Shown here: positions 45,988-58,142 of the stretch, in pieces | How positions within the stretch are numbered: position 1 is the stretch's first letter | How the letters are laid out: each line of letters opens with the position of its first letter | Assembly: GCA_003008705.1 (NCBI GenBank) | Contig: PDUO01000015.1 | Coordinates: forward strand, 935,290-999,289 | Length of the DNA stretch: 64,000 bases | Direction: 5' to 3' | Source: Pezicula radicicola | Lineage: Eukaryota > Ascomycota > Leotiomycetes > Helotiales > Dermateaceae | Notes under the pieces: model-generated | The model's database searches: none | The model's input: only the letters and a program-made list of their open reading frames with translations | What the model was told of the DNA's origin: nothing | Made by a program: the position numbers and the translations under genes

Positions 45988-47203
45988 CTTCTTTGAGCCA
46001 CGATAATTACCAATAAATACGAAGGCGAAGATGAGCTGAGTTTGACTTCAATCCTTGCAGGCAGGGATATTGTGTTTATTTGGGAAGATACCTCTACAAC
46101 TATACTAGATCTAGCTCTTGAGTCTCAGTTTTCAACTTACTGCCCTCGTGTAACACGTTCCCTAGGCCTAAAGTTGTACTACATATCTTGCACCTTAAAA
46201 TTTTCAAGTAAAGACGTGGCAGCGTACAGCAGATTCTGTGTATTGATTTTCACATTGAAATGTGGATAGAGCGCCTGACAGGCCGCAGCAGTCTGTCCCC
46301 AGTCTGTGGTCTTGCAGGTTTGACCAGGCGAGAAGAACGGAACTAACACACTAGCACTTCGGGCATTGCGTAACGTGATGCAGGCTGCCGTCATTAAATA
46401 TGATAAATGTAGGGTGAGACATGGAATACCCGAGCGACAGGTAACACGATAATGTTGCAGTTGGAGACGAAAATAACCTTCCTTGCCGTGCCGTGGTAGT
46501 GGCCACGACCAAGAAACCTCTAGTACCCAATTGAGTAATAATACGCAAGAACCCATTTCGGAACACTAGATCCATCGCTTAGGATATTAGGCAACACATT
46601 GTATTGCTCCATTACTACCACCCTGAAAGTCTCTAATCGGCCAGCTCTGGCCTTGAGCGGCATTTTATACAAACCGCAAAGCAATCGGAATGACTGGACT
46701 CCCTTTGTATCTAGATGCATATTTCTACGAAGGAGGCAAATCTGATACATAGGGCCAAGTCCATCGCAAGTTGCTTCGGTCTGCGTCAACTATTACCGTT
46801 AGTCGTGCCAGCCGAAGTCATGCAAGAGGTTGCCTACTTGAAAGATTATGTATAAAGAAGCAGAGTATAGGTTGCATCAGTCATCTCGGGCTGCCTTGCC
46901 CTAGCCTAACTTAAGTCACTGCAGTAGACTTTGATGTTGAGCGAATGTGGTGTAGACGTTCCTTGTACACTCTTGGGCTTGAAGATGCCTAACGTTTCGA
47001 TCACTCATCAGATATCAGTGCCTCAAGTCGGTACTAGACGAGCAATAACCCTGAAGTCATGCGCCTACTTCCTTTGCTACTCTTCCATAGTGGCTGTGGA
47101 ACAGATGGCCTACACCTTACCTGTACAGGGCCCTGACAAGGTGCCGTTTATGGCAAAACGTGTTGACCCAGCCGTATTTTTGAACGAGCCAGGTTGAGCC
47201 CAA
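45988..47203. other. Intergenic region
   Basis: Minus-strand frames at 46179-46556 and 46520-46789 are moderately long but I recognise no domain, and the splice sites between them do not join well. Treated as non-coding or decayed. Confidence 0.4.
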
Positions 47204-48058
47204 CTAGGAGGCAACTCTTAACATGCCAAATGTGACGCTTAGCATGAAGCCCGTAAAGACAGCGATCTGTCTTCTCCTTGACCACACACCTCTCTCTCGT
47301 ATGAGCCACCCTATGCAACCTAGTGGCCAGAGAAAGCCCATGAGGTTACCCCATAGCAAATCATCTAAAGCGCCGCCACCAAGGCCTTCGTCTCCAAAAT
47401 CAAACCCTCCCTCGCCAGCTCCTGCATTTCCTGCGTTATCGTCAATCCATGCATCCTCCATTCGCCGTAACGTTGAGGGTGATGGCATAGTATCTGGGGT
47501 ATGTATATTTGACTGAATCGACAAAAACTGTAAACGCAGCTGGTTTACCTCTGCGGCAGTAAAGCCACCAGAGAGAAGGCGGTCAAATCCACGAGGTGCT
47601 GGCGCCACAGACTTGGTCGCATTTCCAGAATCCGCCTTGGCCTTCGATTTGTGACCTCGAGATAGATTTGATGCTGCCGAAGCTTCTGCTGATAGTTCTG
47701 CCTCGGTCAGAGGATCACCAATAGAGCAATTGATGTATATACGAAATGACACGGCCTCATCGACTGCTTTGCCCTTCCCCTTTGGATCTAGTGCCCGAGG
47801 TGGTGGGGGAGGGACTTTTATGGTTGAGGCGAGGGTATCATCATCCTTCAGCAATTTCCCGCTATGTATAAGTCGTAGTCGGTGCTTGGCCGTAGCAGCA
47901 TCAAGCTTTGAGCGGACAAGATGTTTGAGTGCGACAACTGTCGTATCGCTAGGTGAAGGAATATCGAGAAGGAGATCGGGGATGGCTGTTGTGAAGCGGA
48001 CTGTAATATGTAAAGGGTTCAAGGAAGGCAATAAAGAAGAGGATTCGGAGGAATCCAT
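47204..48058 (-). CDS. dsc3: DSC E3 ubiquitin ligase complex subunit 3 (DUF2407)
   Basis: A single exon of 284 aa. The N-terminal ubiquitin-like domain (about residues 15-110) has LHITVRFTTAIPDLLLDI, KHLVRSKLDAATAKHRLRLI, then HSGKLLKDDDTL and FRIYINCSIGDPLT. The DUF2407 C-terminal part has GFDRLLSGGFTAAEVNQLR and two hydrophobic segments, LLWGNLMGFLWPLGCIGWLI and IAVFTGFMLSVTFGM. Length and order match Dsc3, a subunit of the Golgi/endosomal Dsc ligase that drives cleavage of the SREBP-type regulator in fission yeast and Aspergillus and handles orphan membrane proteins. It is divergent from the kynurenine aminotransferase gene with about 350 bp between the starts. Confidence 0.9.
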   Translation of the reverse strand: MDSSESSSLLPSLNPLHITVRFTTAIPDLLLDIPSPSDTTVVALKHLVRSKLDAATAKHRLRLIHSGKLLKDDDTLASTIKVPPPPPRALDPKGKGKAVDEAVSFRIYINCSIGDPLTEAELSAEASAASNLSRGHKSKAKADSGNATKSVAPAPRGFDRLLSGGFTAAEVNQLRLQFLSIQSNIHTPDTMPSPSTLRRMEDAWIDDNAGNAGAGEGGFDFGDEGLGGGALDDLLWGNLMGFLWPLGCIGWLIRERGVWSRRRQIAVFTGFMLSVTFGMLRVAS

Positions 48059-48405
48059 GATGATAATGATGATGATGAAGGGACGAGTATATATGTAGTT
48101 AGAAATTGAGGGCTGTCAAGGCATGTTCTTTCTCTCCTTCTCCCTCTCCCTTTGCTCTGTAGGTAGATAATAATTTGGAGTGATACGCGACACGAGCTGA
48201 GGTTCGCACTTGGTGCACAAGGCTACAAACCTCACCAGTCTGTTGATACGGCCACCCGAGTCTAGCTTTATTTGATACCCCCGCAATCGCGACATTGGGA
48301 TGACAAGGCTGTGGTACAAAAGTTATTATCGCTCTCTGGTCCCTCATTTCTCTTGCTTCCATCTGTCCAACTCACGTTGACAGCGACTACTTGCCTTGTG
48401 ACCCC
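48059..48405. promoter_or_regulatory. Divergent promoter between DSC3 and the aminotransferase
   Basis: 347 bp between two start codons on opposite strands. It contains a pyrimidine-rich stretch on the + strand near 48130-48155. No specific site is assigned. Confidence 0.5.
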
Positions 48406-50078
48406 ATGAAGCTTTTGGAGAGACTCTCTTATACATCCTTCTTCAAGCCATATCGAGCTACAACAAGTCAACATCTGAAAGTCGCATCGACCCGATACAT
48501 TCACCCCACTATGGAGCGCAAAGCAAAACTCCAACCTGCTGCTCGGGTTGCAGGAAGGAAGCAGGATGTATGGTACGTAGAATGAAAGCCTGTAGTTGAT
48601 TTCATATTTATTTGCACCTGTCAGAGCTTTTATAATTCATTTTGGAGCACTTTGAAACCATTCCCCATAGTCCTCGCATATCTAACAGCTTCCTTGCTCA
48701 TACAAATGCAGGTCTATTGTCAACGAAGCTGCCGCAGCCTCTCCAATCCAGCCAATCGTCAACTTGGGCCAGGGTTTCTTCGGATACAATCCACCGCAGT
48801 TCATCATTGAAGCTGCAAAGGAGGCCTTGAACCGAGTCGATGCGAACCAGTACTCTCCAACCAAGGGTCGACCTCGTCTAAAGAAGGCCATTGCAGATTC
48901 ATACTCGCCACTATGGGGCAGGAAGCTAGATCCGGAGACGGAGGTGACTATAACAACTGGCGCAAATGAAGGTTGTAGAATCTATGTCCACGGGTATTTC
49001 TTATACTAAAAGCATGGGTAGGTATGCTGAGTGCGTTTATGGGCTTCATCGAAGAAGGAGACGAAGTTATCATCTTCGAGCCATTCTTTGACCAGTAAGC
49101 ATTTATATTAATCATCTCTGTAGCCTTGAAACTGATTTTCTGCAGATACATAAGCAACATTGAAATGCCAGGAGGCAAGATCGTATACGTGCCACTTCAT
49201 CCCCCTCCCAAAGGAGCTACCGAAAATACATCCGCTGGGGAATGGACAATTGACTTTGCAGAATTGGAGAGAGCCATCAGTGAGTGAGATTGAGTAGAGC
49301 GATGCTGAATCATAGCTCATATACGTACCTAGGCCCAAAAACAAAGATGATCGTTCTGAACACGCCTCACAACCCAATTGGCAAAATATTCTCCCGCGAA
49401 GAATTATTAAAAATTGGCGATCTTTGTGTCAAGAATCAAATCATTATTCTCTCCGATGAGGTCTACGACCGTCTTTTCTACACTCCATTCACTAGAATTG
49501 CCACTCTATCTCCAGAGATCGAGCAACTTACACTCACTGTTGGCTCAGCAGGTAAGAACTTCTATGCTACTGGCTGGCGGGTTGGCTGGCTCATCGGCCC
49601 TCCTCACCTTATTCAATATGTTGCTGCAGCTCATACGAGAATCTGCTACTCCTCCGTGTCGCCACTCCAAGAGGCTGCTGCTGTTGGTTTCGAGCAAGCT
49701 GACGCCAACAATTTCTGGGATAATGCGAAGAAGGAAATGAAAGGAAAGATGGACCGCTTCAACGAGGTTTGGAAGGAGCTTGATCTTCCTTTCTCCGATC
49801 CTGAAGGTGGATACTTTGTGCTTGTAAATCTAGCAAAAGTCAAGCTACCTGCCGACTACCCCTTTCCAGACCAGGTTAAGAACCGCCCAAGAGATTTCAA
49901 ATTGAGCTGGTTCTTAATCCAGGAGGTTGGAGTTGCTGCCATTCCACCAACTGAATTTTACACCGATGAGAACGCTCATATTGGAGAGGACTGGATGCGG
50001 TTTGCTGTTTGCAAGGAGGATGAGGTGCTGGAGCGAGCGAAGGAAAGACTAAGGGGTTTGAGGAAATATATCGAATAG
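48406..50078 (+). CDS. BNA3: Kynurenine aminotransferase (BNA3-like, class I/II PLP enzyme)
   Basis: Five exons: 48406-48572, 48712-48971, 49022-49094, 49146-49279, 49333-50078, giving 459 aa. The first 40 residues are basic and free of acidic runs after MKLLER (LSYTSFFKPYRATTSQHLKV), consistent with a mitochondrial presequence. The aminotransferase fold shows VNLGQGFFGYNPPQF, ITTGANEG, NTPHNPIGK, LSDEVYDRL, and the PLP lysine in GSAGKNFYATGWRVGW near residue 286. The C-terminal Arg contact is expected in EDWMRFAVCK. BNA3-type enzymes transaminate kynurenine to kynurenic acid and can also act as glutamine/cysteine-conjugate transaminases. ATG at 48406 is the first in-frame Met of the open frame. 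The call is firm for family and good for subtype. Confidence 0.92.
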
Positions 50079-50669
50079 ACCGGAGGCAGATTATGCATGG
50101 TAGAAAGTCCATCTTAGATTTAGAACCTTGCTGGCTACGATCTCTTCAATAGTTTTCAGCTTGCTATACCCCAACAATCGTGCCTCGCTTGCAGAAAATA
50201 GAACGAACTTGTGGAAGCGATCACTTCATACAAATGAAATCCAATATGTGACTTTACCCTGACAAGCTTTGTATCAAATTCTAAACCAAGTAAGTTACCG
50301 AGAAAAAGCTAGTTACCAAAATTAACCTACTTATCCAAATCATGTCTGTAATCCAAGTCGAGTTGGTTATTGAATCCCAGCTTCGGTTCCTGGTTAATCA
50401 CGTGATTATATTGAATTCCGAGTGAATATATATCCCGAACTCCGTATCCGCATCTCCAAGAATGGAATGCCTTCTCCTCAAATCCCATGAATTCTGTTTT
50501 CTGTAATCTAATCTGATCTGATCAAGACAGTCCATACGTCCTTTCTTCCCCAGCCATGAGTCTAGCTTCTATGGCTTCTGTACTCCTGCGACGACAAGGG
50601 TAGAAGGATCTGATCCGGGAACTCCGCACCTACACACTGTTAACATCTGGCTTTTCTTTGCATTCGAGA
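50079..50669. other. Intergenic region with dispersed-repeat copy
   Basis: A long degenerate copy of the dispersed repeat lies at about 50283-50385. The remainder should hold the promoter of the Zn2Cys6 gene. Confidence 0.5.
50283..50385. repeat. Degenerate dispersed repeat copy
   Basis: Successive variants ACCAAGTAAGTTACC, AGCTAGTTACC and AATCCAAGTCGAGTTGG follow each other at roughly 20-30 bp steps. Confidence 0.45.
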
Positions 50670-53322
50670 ATGCCTGCTGAACGAAGCCTTGGTCTGCGTC
50701 GTAACGGGAAAAAGCAGAGCTGCGAACCATGTAGGAAAGGAAAACTTGCTTGCGACCATGCAACTCCCCATTGTGGGCGATGCGTTCGCAGGAAACAGAC
50801 TGAGAAGTGCTTCTACCACCCAGCTCCTATGACAAGACCAAAGGCCTTGCCAACTCCGCATGGCACACCAAGTGCTACATCAGATCAAAGTAATAACCAA
50901 GAGCACTCCCCTCGGACGACTGAAACAAACAACGTATCTGTCCCCCCAGCAGCCTCAAATACTTCTCAAAGCCTACCATGGCTGCAAAATCAAGTACCAG
51001 AAGTTTTAGAACCACTAGAGACAACAGCTCAATGTATAGGAGCGCTTCCAACCCACGAGGAAAGAAGGGCTGCTGGTATTGCAAGATGCATGACTTGGAG
51101 GACCTCTAGGTTCCAAAAATCACGCCGTTACCAAGGGCCTACGAGCTTCACAGCTGTATTTTCGGAAGGGCAGAGCAAATTTTCAGAAAACTTGCTAGAC
51201 ATAGGTGAAGATGATCGTCCTCATCCAGCGATGTGGCCCTTTAATGCACCGCCCTTGTTGGGTAGACGTAGACCCGGAGCTCCAATTATACGTATAAACG
51301 AAACCCGCAAGGCTCTCTGGAATATTCCTTCCAGAGACGTATGTAATAGGCTGTTGGAGACTTTTGAGTCGTTTCATAACGAAAGTATGGTAAGCATACC
51401 TGTTAAAGGAACTCAATACTTACTCAATGAAGCTGACCATATCTTGTAAATAGAATGAAGTAATTATCAGGCATGGGATTACAATGTTATGGGCCACCTT
51501 TGAGGGGCAGCTTAGTGAGCCACGTACGGAAGAAAAACTTGATGAAATTACCAAAGTACTCCTCAAGAACGAGGAAAGACCTCTCCCACCAGCCCCGACT
51601 GACGGGATAGAATGGCTTGATACATTTACAGGGCCAAATCTACGATTTGAATCTCTTGGCATCCTCTTTTGCTTTTTCGGAATGGCATATCATATGTTGC
51701 AGGACTTAGACCCTTTATTCGCAGTTCCTGTCAACAAGGACGATCCGAACCGTATTCATGGTCGGGCAAGAGACCGTCGACAAACTGTACGTACCAAATT
51801 TCTCGGAGTAAATTTGTCCCTTGCTGGTTCAATTACACCCTCTTGTTTTGAGTAACCAAACTAACTCCGAGTTTCTGAGTGTAGGCTTGGAGAATGAGTG
51901 AGTGCGCAGACATGTGCCTCAAGATGACTGATTGCAGTGAAACAATCAATGAGTTGGTGGTGGCATTACTACTTAATCTCTTGCTACTAGAAACTAACTG
52001 TGCCGGGGATGAGAGCTACAAGATACGGCGTAGACATGGAGGTATTAACTAGTCTCATGATATCTAGTGCTGAATGCTAACAACATTCATAGATCTCGTC
52101 ACTGCAACCATAGCCGTGGGCTTGCATCGAATACCAGAGTATGGTATAAATGGGGCGACTACGGCTGAAGAATATATTCGACGATTATTTGCAGTAGTCT
52201 ATATTATTGACAAGCGCAATTCTTCCTCGAATGGCACACCGCCACTTCTCAACCGCCTCTACTGCAATCATCGGTCAGCATTCGAACTTACCAATGAAGA
52301 GCTATTCTTGCCGCAGAATCAATTAAATCAAGTAATTAGTGAATTAGATCCAAATGGATGGAAGTTGACGACGGATATTTGGAATACATCCTTACATAGA
52401 GCACTGTTCCTTTTCAGTGTCATCAGAGACGAAATACTGGGTCTCTCACTAGGTGTTGATGTTGAGGTCTCGGCATCTCGAATAGAGTGAGTCAATTTCT
52501 CTCCCATTCCTTGCATAAGATGCTGAACCAAGTAGGGACTTGTACCAGCGTTGCCATAATACATATGTCGATTTACCTGAACGACTTCACTACTATTTAC
52601 TTGATACCACGCCAAAGAAGAGCTCGGGAAAGACACTATTCTTTCAAGCGATGCTCGCACTTGAACTTCTCCAGAATAAGTTTCTCCTTGACCGCATCGC
52701 TGTAGCCCGTGGACTGCCTAATGAGCAAAGACTTCTAAACACGTGCGTTTCTCTCGATCCACATACGTAAACAATAACTAACACTTTACAAGCGCCCTAG
52801 AAATGATGGACATTACTATTATGTTTTGGACAAAAAGAGACCATCTTATGGGATTCTGCTGTCACTTCGACTGGTTTGTGAGTCACTTCAAAGGTATGAC
52901 CTCAGGGTTCATTTTATAACAATCTCCAGATTACGTGCTACGGCGTCCCATCAGCAGGAGTCCTCTGCGTCGAGCTCCTTAAACAAACCAAACAACCCCA
53001 CGAAAGTAGAGTTATTTTCTCACGCTCTGATGCTATCCAAAAGCTCACCATGTTCCTCGGCTTCCTCGAATGGATAAGACCTACAGATGGTAACTTCGAG
53101 CTAGCCGGAAGATTAAGGAAAGTAGTGCGCAGAATTTTAGACTATGTGCTGGAGCCGCCGCAGCTGGAAGAACAAGTGGTAGAAGTTAGAGAGGGTGTGA
53201 GTGATGATTTTACTAATGTAGATTTTGGACTTGATCAAACTTTAAGTCTGGATGAGATGGGTTGTTTGGATTGGTTGAATACGGTCGATTGGACGCAGGG
53301 ACCTTGGATGGAGTTTAATTGA
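50670..53322 (+). CDS. Zn(II)2Cys6 fungal-specific transcription factor
   Basis: Seven exons: 50670-51389, 51454-51786, 51885-52041, 52093-52486, 52536-52742, 52793-52877, 52930-53322, giving 762 aa. The zinc cluster near residues 18-46 is CX2CX6CX6CX2CX8C (CEPCRKGKLACDHATPHCGRC). The middle homology region includes WLDTFTGPNLRFESLGILF, the DLVTATIAVGLHRIPEYG segment and RRLFAVVYIIDKRNS. The C terminus has FWTKRDHLMGFCCHFDWF, ITCYGVPSAGVLCVELLKQ and FLEWIRPTDGN. All seven exons keep phase. It should bind CGG-type half-sites as a dimer; targets are unknown. It follows the aminotransferase on the same strand, with no evidence that it controls it. In the last exon the + strand switches from A/C- to G/T-rich near 53085. 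Confidence 0.9.
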
Positions 53323-54636
53323 TTGCACTGTAAGGTCATATGGTGTTCTGGGCTCTCTGTGGCTGGATTTCATGGGAATCAAATTAGAGAGCTGGCAGCA
53401 ATGCCTCTGGAATTTCTATATCTAGCTCTTTAGGATGCACATAAAACCTATTGTAATTCAGACATCTCTGCTCTAAGACTGCTGCAGCTTGCGGAAAACC
53501 ACCCTGACTTAACTTATGCGAGATTTGTTAAAAGAAATATGATCAAGCTCATACTACTCTCATCACAAAATAGCAGTCGTCTTCCCAAGGAATCAAAAAT
53601 ACTTTCCACAGAACTAAAGTGGTTAAGGTAATCTGGATGCAAGCAAGCCTCTCCAAATTGCCCCTCAGAGAGGCTACGAAGTAAACAAACAAACTAGCGC
53701 CAGCCCACCAACCCCTAACCACATTACAACCCCTCTGAGGCACAATTTTCTCAACAAACAGAAAAGGCGTGCCACAGTGGGTAAGTGGTTTAGATCAAAT
53801 TCTGTTTGAAGAGGAGGAATTATGTAACTAATGGCCCGCCAATCCCGCTTACGAAATACGAAGACGCATATGCATACGAAAAAAACAAACTTGTTTGTCC
53901 CTAGACGGATGGTTTAAAATACTGGGTTTGTTCTCGAAAATCGCGGATGATCGAGTTTTTTTGCTCTTTTTTTGCTCTTTGGAAGGGCTTTTTGGCGTCG
54001 AGGATACAAATCTCGGCTCTTGACCTCCCCCTTTTTGCCCGCGCTTGCTTAGTTGAGAGCATTTAGGGCCAGGATGAAGATGACTAAATATCACCGTTGT
54101 CACTAAGATCCTCTCCTTTCCATATCTATGCATCTCAGTTAAACATCTAGTAATCAAATCAAAAAGCCTAATTTAAAAGATCAAATCCTAAAGAGATTCA
54201 AAAAGGAAACTGACTTCATGAGCAAAGATTCTTGCAAGTAATAGCACATTCACTAAATACTAGGTCAATTGTTACTATTTCCTCCTCTTAAATACAGCTG
54301 CTCTGTAGCTTAGGAGCCAGGTTTGAGCCTTCTGGTGTTACTGCTTTATGCCAAGCACTATTGTGGCGCAATCGAGGCATTTGGAGACTTGAGGCGACTA
54401 TCACACGATCACTCTTAGTGTGACAAACCAATAGACTAGACCTCTAGTGGAGACTTAGGATGCAAGCCATATTAGCCAACTAGACTTAGTTTGATTCCTA
54501 GGTAGAAGTGAAAAAGGAAAACCTTTATAATGACATCAAGGTTAGAGGCATTTACATTGAGGTTTGTGATTAACTAAGCAACGCCGCCATTGGACCCATA
54601 ACGAGAAAGAAACAAATCCCCACCAATTTATCGATG
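53323..54636. other. Convergent intergenic region
   Basis: 1.3 kb between two 3' ends. I find no gene, tRNA or transposon terminus. Confidence 0.5.
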
Positions 54637-56268
54637 CTATGACACCTTCTTGAGTTTCATCTCCTGTTTTGCTCTTTCAAGACCTACCAATCTCTCCAGA
54701 ATGACAATGAATACCTGCACAAACGAGATCCACAGCCTCAGGACCAAATCTGCCAACCCAAGCCTTGGCTTCCTTCCCCTGCTAAACGTACTATCCTTGA
54801 ACTTGAAAGGTAATGGTGCACCAAGATGCTCTTGTGCGACTTTCAAACCGCTTGAGAATCCATCTTCGTGGAAACCGTACTTTGTCCATGCACCAGCATA
54901 ACTGATACCACGAGTGTTCTGTATACGCGGTAACAAGCTTTGAGAGCGGATAGCGGCAGAATTATACAGGGGGTGCCTATACGTGTAGCGACCTTGCACG
55001 TGTTTCGGATCTGGCATGTGAAGAGGGTTGAGTGTGACGAGAACATGTCCGAAGGTGGACTCAGGAATGTGTTGAAGGATATTCATGTTGTAGGTGAGGC
55101 ATACTTGATCAATGTTGGAGGAGGTTGGTGAAGATTCAGTAATGTAGTTCCAGGAGGCCCATGCTCGTCGTGATTTGGGCATTAAAGAGAGGTCTGAATG
55201 TAAGATTGCGGTATTTTCGCTAGTCTGGAAACCAGACATGATTTCTTTCTCTTCGTAGTCGGCCTCAGGCTCGATGATCTCTCGTGCCTGGTCTCCATGG
55301 GTGGCTAGAATGACGTGGTCGTATACTTCCGACTTACCGTTGTCCAGATGAAGTCTTACTCGGCCATCGGCATCGTTGGTAACTGATTTCACAGGGGTAT
55401 TGAGGAAGATGTGGTTTGGAGGGAAGCCTTTCATGACCGCTTCGATATAATTCTGGGATGCGTTCCTGAGAGTCAACCATTGTGGCCTAGTGGCCACTGT
55501 AGACAAGAGATGGTGATTCCACCTGCATAGAATTAGCATGGCAGGATCCTACCTTTACCATATTTTCTACGAACTCACATGAACCGAACCAAGGTGACGG
55601 CGGGGAATTCTAAAGAGCATTTATCCGGGCTAGTGCTCCAAACCGCAGCTGTCATAGGTATCAGATAGTCGTCACGGAATGCATCTGAGTAGCCCTCCCG
55701 TTCTAGGTATTGACCAATTGTCTCTTCCGGTTTTGAATGATGGATCCCGTTTCCGTTTGTGAATGCTTCGCTCTTCTTTTCTTCCTTCAGCAGATCCAGA
55801 GCAAACTGGTTGAAGCGTATTATGTCAAATATCATCCGCCATAACCGAGGACTCAATATGTTCTTTCGCTGTGTAAAAACTGCGCCTAGTGAAGTCCCGG
55901 ACCATTCGAACACGCCCTGGTCCCGAGATACACCAAATGTCATTTCCGTAGGGTCTGTAGGTACACCGAGGCATTTTAGGAATGAAATGAAGTTGGCTAG
56001 AGGCAATTAGCACGTGCAATGGAGAGAAGCGCATCTCGTACGTACGGTACGTAGCAGTGTTCAGGACAATGAAGCCTGTGTCCACTTTTGTTTTATATTT
56101 CCCATGGCTGTATTCGACAGTATTGGTATGCCCGCCAAGTCTGTCGCTTGCTTCGTATATGTATACATCGTGGTGAGTCCGGTTCAAGGCCCATAATGCA
56201 CCTATTCCTGCGACCCCGCTACCAACGATTGCGACCTTCTTTCTAGGAACTCGCGTTAGAGGAGACAT
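54637..56268 (-). CDS. FAD-dependent amine-oxidase-fold oxidoreductase (COG2907 type)
   Basis: Three exons: 56268-56046, 55996-55579, 55522-54637, giving 508 aa. The Rossmann dinucleotide motif VAIVGSGVAGIGALWALN is near residue 13, followed by the FAD-contacting YEASDRLGGHTNTVEY. The splices create FIVLNTATYPNFISF and VTLVRFMWNHHLL. Further landmarks are EMTFGVSRDQGVFEWSG, YLIPMTAAVWSTSP, VILATHGDQ and GISYAGAWTKYGFHEDGF, the C-terminal FAD site. Homologues are predicted NAD/FAD-binding oxidases, often linked in bacteria to cyclopropane-fatty-acid synthases; the substrate in fungi is not known. A last hydrophobic segment (LVLRLWISFVQVFIVIL) may bind membrane. The frame is open to 56490, so starts at 56337 or 56490 are possible; 56268 places the FAD motif at the usual distance. 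A composition switch lies near 54940. Confidence 0.85.
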
Positions 56269-57357
56269 CGAGGATAAAGATAAAGACAAAAAAAGCGTGG
56301 GGCTAGAACCATCCTCTAGAATAAGAGGCATGGGCATAGAAGGACAAGAAGAGGAATTATATTTACAAGTTGGAGTCCATGGTCTGGTTGATGCTTGATG
56401 ACATAGGTGCGACTTTTGGGAGCTTTGGGTGGCGGCTTGAGGGGGGGGTACGCGTGCCACTCGGCATGCGAGATGATTGACGGAGGGCAAAGAAAGAAGG
56501 AGAGGGACTGTATGTAGGGAAACAGCGATGCAAAGTTTACTTACAGGCGACCTACCTGGATGTGTCGTTGAAGATATAAGGTAGCAGGAGCTCAGGTACG
56601 GTCAGTTCGCATTCGTTTCGGTCATAGCTCAAACTGTGGGAAGCTTCGGGAGGTTTGATAATAGCCAGGGTTGTTTTATGGATTCCATTTTTATGGAGAC
56701 TTTCCCATGCCGTGGTTGGCGAAGAGTCAACCACCAATAAAGCGGCACATATGGAGGAGGGACAAAGTAGACTGTGTCCTTGGCTTGTTATTATCGAAGG
56801 GGCATACAGTGTGGTAGGTAGTGCTGCTGGAATGATTGGAAATTATCTGGATGGCAAGAATATTTATGCATTATTACAATCAAGCCAAACCCCATTCTAG
56901 AGTTAAGTAACTACAGTAGGTAGTACTATATCTCAATTACTGAATTCTGAATTTCTTACCTTACTTGGCTTTTGTGATGGTACGGAGCGGAGTGGGTAAG
57001 GTACGGTACCTAGGTATTCTACAGGGTAAGAGCCATGCCGCTTTTAGCGGTGGCTGGTGTAATAATGAGTATGAGGCTGAATCGTGACCTTTATCAAGCA
57101 TCATCGTCGTCGCAACCTTGAAATCAACTTTATTCACATACCACTACCACAGCCCCTGACATACCATCGCAACCGTACGCCTATTTGCTGTCAAGAAGCC
57201 ATATCAGTAGACATTTCGATATTTAGAAGGACTGCTGAATTGAAGGTCGTGAGAAGGACGCTCTTGGCCACGTTAAGGCAACCACTACTGTACCCTTCGT
57301 ACCATCACCACCGAACATCCCACAAGGCTTTCGTTGATCGAAACCACGTCCATCATC
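56269..57357. other. Divergent intergenic region
   Basis: Promoters of the FAD-oxidase gene (leftward) and VTI1 (rightward). It includes a G7 run near 56441-56447. No further gene is seen. Confidence 0.5.
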
Positions 57358-58142
57358 ATGTCAAACCCGCTCGATACCGATGCAGGCTCTGAGCTATTCA
57401 GCAGCTACGAAGCCGAACTCAAGCTTGTCCAGGCTGATCTCACCCAGAAGCTGGACCAGATCCCAGACCTCTCTGGGGAGCCGCGCAAGGCGGCCATAAG
57501 CCAGGCGGAGAGGGCATTGGAGGAAGCCAGCGAACTGGTAGGTCTCTTAAAATATTTGCAGAAGCATTACTAACCTTCCCCCCAGCTCGATCAAATGCGC
57601 CTCGAGAAACAGAACATACCCTCTGCTACCCGTACCAAAGTCAACCAGCGTTTTCGCAATCACGAATCCGATGTCGATTCGTCAAAGAGGAAGTTGAGGT
57701 CACTTGCCGATAACCGTGCGGCTTTGTTCGGCTCTCGATACTCAGACAATCCCAACGACGTACAACTTGAGCAGCGCCAACAACTTTTGTCTGGGACAGA
57801 TAGGTTGGATCGTAGTTCACAGAGGTTGAAGGCCAGCCAAGCATTGGCCAATGATACCGAGGCTATTGGAGCTAGCACGTTAGCCGATTTACACAGACAG
57901 AGAGAGACAATCCAACACACTAGTGACACTCTTTTGGAGAGCGAGGGATATGTAGACAGAAGTGTTAAGACTTTGCGCGGAATGGCGCGTAGGTAAATCG
58001 TCCCTTAATCCCCTGTTACACGACTATGTTATAATGCTAACAATCTTTTCTTAGGATGGCTACAAATCGGATTATAACGGTCGCAATCATTACAGTTTTG
58101 GTCCTTCTTATAATTGCTGTTATCTTCAGCAAGTTCAGATGA
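57358..58142 (+). CDS. VTI1: Qb-SNARE Vti1
   Basis: Three exons: 57358-57537, 57586-57992, 58055-58142, giving 224 aa. The N-terminal three-helix domain runs from LFSSYEAELKLVQADLTQKL to about residue 95. The SNARE helix at about 135-195 contains LHRQRETIQHTSDTLL and ESEGYVDRSVKTLRGMARR. A tail anchor at about 202-221 (IITVAIITVLVLLIIAVIF) is followed by only SKFR. Vti1 pairs with several Qa-SNAREs in Golgi, endosome and vacuole fusion. The last intron splits the RR just before the anchor, so retaining it would give a soluble SNARE. The match is unambiguous in length and order. Confidence 0.96.

Noticed and set aside
46179..46789. A gene on the minus strand made of two overlapping frames
   Set aside because: No domain, no convincing splice join and no start context. 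It is left as unassigned.
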